A DNA stretch of 64,000 bases from Azospirillum thiophilum (GTDB taxonomy: Bacteria > Pseudomonadota > Alphaproteobacteria > Azospirillales > Azospirillaceae). A program made the position numbers and the translations under genes. Positions 59,966-64,000 of this stretch are shown here, piece after piece. The stretch lies in assembly GCF_001305595.1 (NCBI RefSeq), contig NZ_CP012402.1:223501-287500 (forward strand), given 5' to 3'. Every line of letters begins with the position of its first letter. The first letter of the stretch is position 1. The notes under the pieces were generated by a model, which did not search any database, had not been told where the DNA came from, and saw only the letters and a program-made list of their open reading frames with translations.

Positions 59966-61026
59966 GCCGCGGCCTTGCCGCCGAAGCCGTCCCCGAAGCC
60001 ATCCAGGAAGCTGGACAGGTTGGCGGACAGCGCGTCGATGGCGTATCCGCCCTCCTGCACCAGCACCGTCGGCAGGCCGGCGGCGGCGATCAGCGCGCCC
60101 ATCCGGGCGAAGCCGGGGGTGGTGACGCCGAAGGCGGCCAGCGGGTCGTCGATGAAGGTGTCGAAGCCGAGCGAGACGAACAGCATGTCGGGGGCGAAGC
60201 GCCCGATCTCCGCCAGCCCATGGCCGATGGTCGCCAGCACGGTTGCCTCGTCGCTGCCGATGGGCAGCGGCAGGTTCAGGGTGTAGCCCTCGCCGCGGCC
60301 GGTGCCGCGCTCCTGGGCGTAGCCGGCCATGTGCGGATAGAACTCCGCCGGATCGCCATGGACCGAGACGAAATAGACGTCGTCGCGGTCATAGAAGATG
60401 TCCTGCGTGCCGTTGCCGTGATGGACGTCGACGTCGATGATGGCGACCCGCGCCGGCCGGCCCTGGGCGCGCAGCAGCGGCAGCACCGATTCGGCGGCGA
60501 TGGCGACATGGTTCAGGTAGCAGAAGCCGCCGGCCATGTCGCGGGTGGCATGGTGACCCGGCGGCCGGCACAGCGCGTAGGCCGCGCGGTCGGCCCCGGT
60601 GGCGACCAGCTTCGCCGCATGGATGGCGGCGTTGGTCGCGGCGCAGGTGGCGGCCCAGGTGCCGGCGCCGATCGGGCAGGCGGTGTCGAACATGTGCCAG
60701 CCCGCCTGTCCGACGATGCCGGTGGGGTAGTTGGGCGAGGCCTGCATCCGGTGGACGTTGGGCAGCACCACCTCGCCCATGTCGCCGGCCGCCACCCAGC
60801 GCGCATGGGCTGTCTCCAGGAACGCCAGATAGGCCGGGGTGTGGATTGCGGCGCGCGGGGCCGGGCCGTAATCGTCGGGACGGATCAGCTGCTCCCCACG
60901 GCTTTCGATCAGCGAGGCCAGCGCGCCGACCCGTTCCGGCTTCTCCGGCAGGGCGCGCAGCAGCCCCTTGTTGAAGTAGGTGGCGGGGCGGTGCAGGGCG
61001 GTGTCGGGATGGTGGACGAACTTCAT
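59962..61026 (-). CDS. Histone-deacetylase-family amidohydrolase (acetylpolyamine type)
   Basis: A 354-residue zinc amidohydrolase. Catalytic histidines lie in CRPPGHHATRDMAGGFCYL, zinc ligands in IIDVDVHHGNGTQDIFY, and the later GFDTFIDDPLAAF and VQEGGYAIDAL are conserved. Bacterial members deacetylate acetylpolyamines or other acyl-amides. It shares an operon with an EamA transporter and follows an M20 amidohydrolase, pointing to catabolism of an acylated nitrogen compound. Confidence 0.93.
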   Translation of the reverse strand: MKFVHHPDTALHRPATYFNKGLLRALPEKPERVGALASLIESRGEQLIRPDDYGPAPRAAIHTPAYLAFLETAHARWVAAGDMGEVVLPNVHRMQASPNYPTGIVGQAGWHMFDTACPIGAGTWAATCAATNAAIHAAKLVATGADRAAYALCRPPGHHATRDMAGGFCYLNHVAIAAESVLPLLRAQGRPARVAIIDVDVHHGNGTQDIFYDRDDVYFVSVHGDPAEFYPHMAGYAQERGTGRGEGYTLNLPLPIGSDEATVLATIGHGLAEIGRFAPDMLFVSLGFDTFIDDPLAAFGVTTPGFARMGALIAAAGLPTVLVQEGGYAIDALSANLSSFLDGFGDGFGGKAAA

Positions 61027-61059
61027 GGGAGGACTCCGGGAGACTTGTGGACGTGGTGC

Positions 61060-61166
61060 CCCCACCCTCCCACGCTGCCGCGCGGGTCCCTCCCTCCCCC
61101 GCTGGGCAGGGGAGGGAAAGGGCGCATCCCCTCCCCCGCCCAGCGGGGGAGGGTCAGGGTGGGGGC
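61060..61166. repeat. Paired GC-rich palindromic repeat element
   Basis: Two modules around CCCTCCCCCGCTGGGCAGGG and its inverted partner, bounded by CCCCCACCCT and AGGGTGGGGG, between the amidohydrolase and deacetylase genes. Same family as 10974-11076. Confidence 0.8.
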
Positions 61167-61180
61167 AAGGGCCGGCGCCT

Positions 61181-62422
61181 TTACGGCCGCCCGGCGGTGG
61201 CGACCAGCGCCTCGAACAGCACGGCGGCACCGCGGGCCCCGTCGGCGGGGGCGATGTTCTCGACCTCGTTGTGGCTGATGCCGTCCTCGCAGGGGATGAA
61301 GATCATCGCGGTCGGCACCTTGCCCGCGACATAGACCGCGTCGTGGCCGGCGCCCGACACGATGTCGCGGTGGCTGAAGCCGAAGCCCGCCGCGGCGTCG
61401 CGCACCCGGTCGACCAGCTCCGCCGAGAAGGGCGTCGGCGGGAAGTGCCAGAAATCGGCGATCTCGGCGCTCACCCCGTTCCGTTCGGCGATCGCGGCGA
61501 CGGCGGCGCGGAAGCGGCGGTCCATGTCGGCCAGCGTGTCGGCATCCGGGTGGCGCAGGTCGACGGTGAAGAAGACCCGGCCGGGGATGACGTTGCGCGA
61601 ATGCGGATGGACGTCGAGGATGCCGACAGTGGCGCAAGGATCGCCCGCCGTCTCCAGCCCGACCTGCTGCACCGCCTGCACCATGGTGGAGGCGGCGACC
61701 AGCGCGTCGCGGCGCAGGCGCATCGGCGTCGGGCCGGCATGGGCCTCGACCCCCGTCACCGTCACCTCGTACCAGCGCTGGCCCTGGGCGCCGGTGACGA
61801 CGCCGATCTCCTTGCCCTCGACCTCCAGCACCGGACCCTGCTCGATGTGGGCCTCAAGATAGGCGTGCATCGGGTGATCGACCGCCGCCTCGCCGGCATA
61901 GCCGGTGCGGACCAACTCATCACCCAGCCGCGCCCCGTCCTGCGCCACCTTGTCGAGGATCTCGTCCAGGGCGAAGACGCCGGTGACGACGCCCGATCCC
62001 ATCATCGGCGGGGAGAAGCGCGATCCCTCCTCGTTGGTCCACACCGCGATCTCGACCGGGTGCAGCGTCTCGACCCCGCGGTCGTTCAGCGAGCGCACCA
62101 CCTCCAGCGCCGCCAGCACGCCGAACACGCCGTCGAAGCGGCCGCCGGTCGGCTGGGTGTCGAGATGGCTGCCCATCACCACCGGCGGCAGGCTGGGGTC
62201 GCGGCCGGCGCGTCGGGCGAAGATGTTGCCGATGCGGTCGACCGTCACGGTGCAGCCGGCGGCCTCGCACCAGGAGACGAACAGGTCGCGGCCGGCCTTG
62301 TCCTCGTCGGACAGGGCGAGGCGGCAGCTGCCGCCCTTGGGCGTCGCGCCGATCTTCGCCATCTCGGCGAGGTTGTCCCACAGGCGGTCGCCATCGATCG
62401 GCAGGTTGGAGGGGAGGGACAT
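61181..62422 (-). CDS. M20 amidohydrolase, hydantoinase/carbamoylase family
   Basis: A 413-residue two-zinc amidohydrolase hydrolysing N-carbamoyl or ureido compounds (carbamoyl-amino acids, allantoate, ureidoglycolate types). Metal ligands in GSHLDTQPTGGRFDG, TNEEGSRF, LEAHIEQGPVLE and SGAGHDAVYVA; terminal PCEDGISHNEVE carries the last histidine. No signal peptide. In the same leftward gene set as a ketopantoate-reductase-like enzyme and an oligopeptide-type ABC ATPase, so its substrate is probably imported by that transporter. Confidence 0.93.
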   Translation of the reverse strand: MSLPSNLPIDGDRLWDNLAEMAKIGATPKGGSCRLALSDEDKAGRDLFVSWCEAAGCTVTVDRIGNIFARRAGRDPSLPPVVMGSHLDTQPTGGRFDGVFGVLAALEVVRSLNDRGVETLHPVEIAVWTNEEGSRFSPPMMGSGVVTGVFALDEILDKVAQDGARLGDELVRTGYAGEAAVDHPMHAYLEAHIEQGPVLEVEGKEIGVVTGAQGQRWYEVTVTGVEAHAGPTPMRLRRDALVAASTMVQAVQQVGLETAGDPCATVGILDVHPHSRNVIPGRVFFTVDLRHPDADTLADMDRRFRAAVAAIAERNGVSAEIADFWHFPPTPFSAELVDRVRDAAAGFGFSHRDIVSGAGHDAVYVAGKVPTAMIFIPCEDGISHNEVENIAPADGARGAAVLFEALVATAGRP

Positions 62423-62474
62423 GGGTGGCTCCGGGTGGGGTTTGTTGGTTTCTGGAGGAGTGGGTGTTGCGGTT

Positions 62475-62600
62475 GCCCCCTCCCTAACCCTCCCCCGCTC
62501 TCGCGGGAGAGGGAACTCCGCCGCTTCGCGAAAAGTTCACGCCGGCAAGCGTCCTACCCCCTCTCCCGCGAAGCGGGGGAGGGATGGGGAGGGGGCATCG
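62475..62600. repeat. Paired GC-rich palindromic repeat element
   Basis: Inverted modules CCCTAACCCTCCCCCGCTCT and GCGGGGGAGGGATGGGGAGG around ~60 bases, in the 193-bp gap between the ketopantoate-reductase-like and amidohydrolase genes. Confidence 0.8.
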
Positions 62601-62615
62601 GTTGAGTGGGCCAAC

Positions 62616-63599
62616 TTAAGCCGCCGCCTCCCGCCGCTCCCGCGCCTTCAGGTCGACCATCGCCAGCACGGCGCGCAGCATCGGCACCGCGACGCCGGTG
62701 CGCTCGGCCAGCTCGATGACCGATCCCAGGATCGCGTCCAGCTCCAGCCGGCGGCCGGCCTCATAGTCCTGGAGCATCGAGGTCTTGAAGTCGCCGACAC
62801 CGGCGGCCATGGCGATGCGCTCGTCCACGCTGGTGGCGAAGGCGACGCCCAGCCGCTCGGCGACCTCCTTGGCCTCCAGCATCATGGCGCGGCCGGCCTC
62901 CCGCGTGCCGGGGTCGTTGCACAGCCGGCCGAGCGTCGATCCGGTCAGCACGCTCAAGGGATTGAAGGCGAGGTTGCCCCACAGCTTCACCCAGATCGCC
63001 TGCCGGATGTCGGCGGTCCTGGCCGGCTGGAACCCCGCCTGCCCGAACAGGGTCACGATGCGGTCCACCGCCGGATTGTCCCGGTCGGCCGCATCGCCAA
63101 AGACGAAGCGCTGGTCGCTGACATGGCGCAGGCGGCAGGGGCCGTCGCCCTCGACCGCGACGAAGGTCGTCGCCCCGACCACCCGGTCGGGATCGATCGA
63201 GCGCCAGAGCAGCCCGTCGGGATCGACGCTGGCGAGCGGCCGGTCGGCCAGCGGTTCCGGCTGGCGGTGCGGATACCACCAGGGAACGCCGTTGATCATC
63301 GGCACGATGGCGGTCTCGGGGCCGAGCAGCGGCGCCAGCGTGTCGATGGTGCCGCGCAGCGCATGCGCCTTGACGCAGAGGAACACCACGTCCTGCGGCC
63401 CTAGCGACAGGCTGTCGTCGGTGACGCGCGGAGTGATTCGGGCAACGCGGTTCAGCGGCGTCACCATGGTCAGGCCGTTGCGGCGGATCGCGGATGCCGC
63501 GTTCGGCCGGGCGACCAGCGTGACCTCGGCGTCGGTGGCGCCCAGCCGGGCGGTCAGCAGCCCGCCGACCGCGCCGGCCCCGATGATGGCGACCTTCAT
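62616..63599 (-). CDS. 2-dehydropantoate 2-reductase family protein
   Basis: A 327-residue NADPH-dependent ApbA/PanE-type reductase. The Rossmann start KVAIIGAGAVGGLLTARLG, the FLCVKAHAL strand and the C-terminal helix with VKLWGNLAFNPLSVLTGSTL (conserved Lys/Asn) are present. Context with an ABC importer and amidohydrolase argues for a catabolic 2-oxo/hydroxyacid or opine-type role rather than pantothenate synthesis. The ATG directly abuts the ABC gene stop. Confidence 0.9.
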   Translation of the reverse strand: MKVAIIGAGAVGGLLTARLGATDAEVTLVARPNAASAIRRNGLTMVTPLNRVARITPRVTDDSLSLGPQDVVFLCVKAHALRGTIDTLAPLLGPETAIVPMINGVPWWYPHRQPEPLADRPLASVDPDGLLWRSIDPDRVVGATTFVAVEGDGPCRLRHVSDQRFVFGDAADRDNPAVDRIVTLFGQAGFQPARTADIRQAIWVKLWGNLAFNPLSVLTGSTLGRLCNDPGTREAGRAMMLEAKEVAERLGVAFATSVDERIAMAAGVGDFKTSMLQDYEAGRRLELDAILGSVIELAERTGVAVPMLRAVLAMVDLKARERREAAA

Positions 63600-64000
63600 T
63601 CAGTGCGCTCCCGCCCGGCCGGCTTGCGCCTTGCCGGCCTGCAGGTCGTCGGGGATGTGCCACGCCTTGCCGGGAATGGCGTCGAGCAGGCTGCGGGTGT
63701 AGGCGTCCTTCGGGTGGGTGAAGACCTCCCGCGCGGTTCCCATCTCGACGATCCTGCCGCGCCGCATGACGGCGATGGTGTCGCAGACCTGGGCGGCGAC
63801 GCGCAGATCGTGGGTGATGAACAGCATGGCGAGGTTCAGCCGCTTGCGGATGTCGTCCAGCAGTTCGAGGACCTGTCCCTGCACCGAGACGTCGAGCGCC
63901 GAGACCGGCTCATCCGCCACCAGCAGCCTGGGTTCCATGGCGAGCGCGCGGGCGATGCCGATGCGCTGGCGCTGGCCGCCGGAGAATTCGTGCGGGTAGC
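63600..64000 (-). CDS. Oligopeptide/dipeptide-type ABC transporter ATPase (5' partial)
   Basis: The C-terminal third of an Opp/Dpp-type ATPase; its start is beyond the window. Signature [20 protein letters not shown], Walker [14 protein letters not shown]-loop [13 protein letters not shown] and the family's C-terminal [16 protein letters not shown] are visible. It energises uptake of peptides, opines or similar compounds and is the first visible gene of the leftward set ending with EamA. Confidence 0.93.
   Translation of the reverse strand, partial: YPHEFSGGQRQRIGIARALAMEPRLLVADEPVSALDVSVQGQVLELLDDIRKRLNLAMLFITHDLRVAAQVCDTIAVMRRGRIVEMGTAREVFTHPKDAYTRSLLDAIPGKAWHIPDDLQAGKAQAGRAGAH

Overview
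The window is high-GC DNA (roughly two thirds G+C in most coding stretches) of the kind found in Azospirillum-like Rhodospirillales (Alphaproteobacteria). The clues are the CspA/DUF6481 pair, a DUF4167-like C-terminus, a SufR-like/Fe-Mn SOD pair, a bcs cellulose operon and several TRAP, ABC and DMT transporters. I see no rRNA, tRNA or CRISPR array. The organism call is an inference from gene content and codon use.

Layout. (1) 1-5341: a 5'-truncated CheB-CheR-PAS fusion overlapping a hybrid histidine kinase. (2) 5347-13864: an acid-sugar type catabolic locus: nitroreductase and LacI regulator leftward, then a TRAP transporter (DctP, fused DctQM), a VOC protein, a RuBisCO-like protein and a DUF1537-type kinase rightward. 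The RuBisCO-like gene carries an in-frame insertion of a GC-rich palindromic repeat. (3) 13887-18654: a Fur-type box on a strong promoter with no protein gene behind it, convergent with superoxide dismutase; a divergent Fe-S type regulator with two CAAG-N6-CTTG sites; AraC regulator, lipoprotein, OsmC and AEC transporter. (4) 19061-29413: cellulose synthesis: bcsA, bcsB, bcsZ, a TPR protein without the BcsC outer-membrane barrel, a BcsN-like lipoprotein and a TPR/glycosyltransferase-like protein. (5) 29421-37960: a large indolepyruvate-ferredoxin-oxidoreductase-type enzyme, a LysR/SnoaL pair, and a cold-adaptation block (cspA, DUF6481, RhlE helicase) with structured leaders.

(6) 37961-55592 is an accessory, partly decayed region. 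It has a 17-bp perfect inverted repeat, an unannotated 26-codon membrane-peptide ORF with a strong Shine-Dalgarno, an SDR pseudogene, and an aldehyde/electrophile-type cluster (cupin, zinc alcohol dehydrogenase, MFS, secreted alpha/beta hydrolase, cyclophilin-like protein). The cluster's LysR gene is split by an IS3-family element with a clean 4-bp target duplication. Further on are a frameshifted GNAT, an HxlR/SDR pair, a VOC gene, a small ORF with an in-frame amber codon, an IS5-family element, an old yellow enzyme, and two inverted ISKra4-like copies bracketing a lower-GC D-2-hydroxyacid dehydrogenase.

(7) 55806-64000 returns to backbone: a DNA-binding-like protein, GH1 beta-glucosidase, an acidic protein of unknown function, and a leftward operon-like set (ABC ATPase, ketopantoate-reductase-like enzyme, M20 amidohydrolase, histone-deacetylase-family amidohydrolase, EamA transporter). 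This last set looks like uptake and breakdown of an amide- or acyl-containing nitrogen compound. GC-rich paired palindromes sit at four places, three intergenic and one inside the RuBisCO-like gene.
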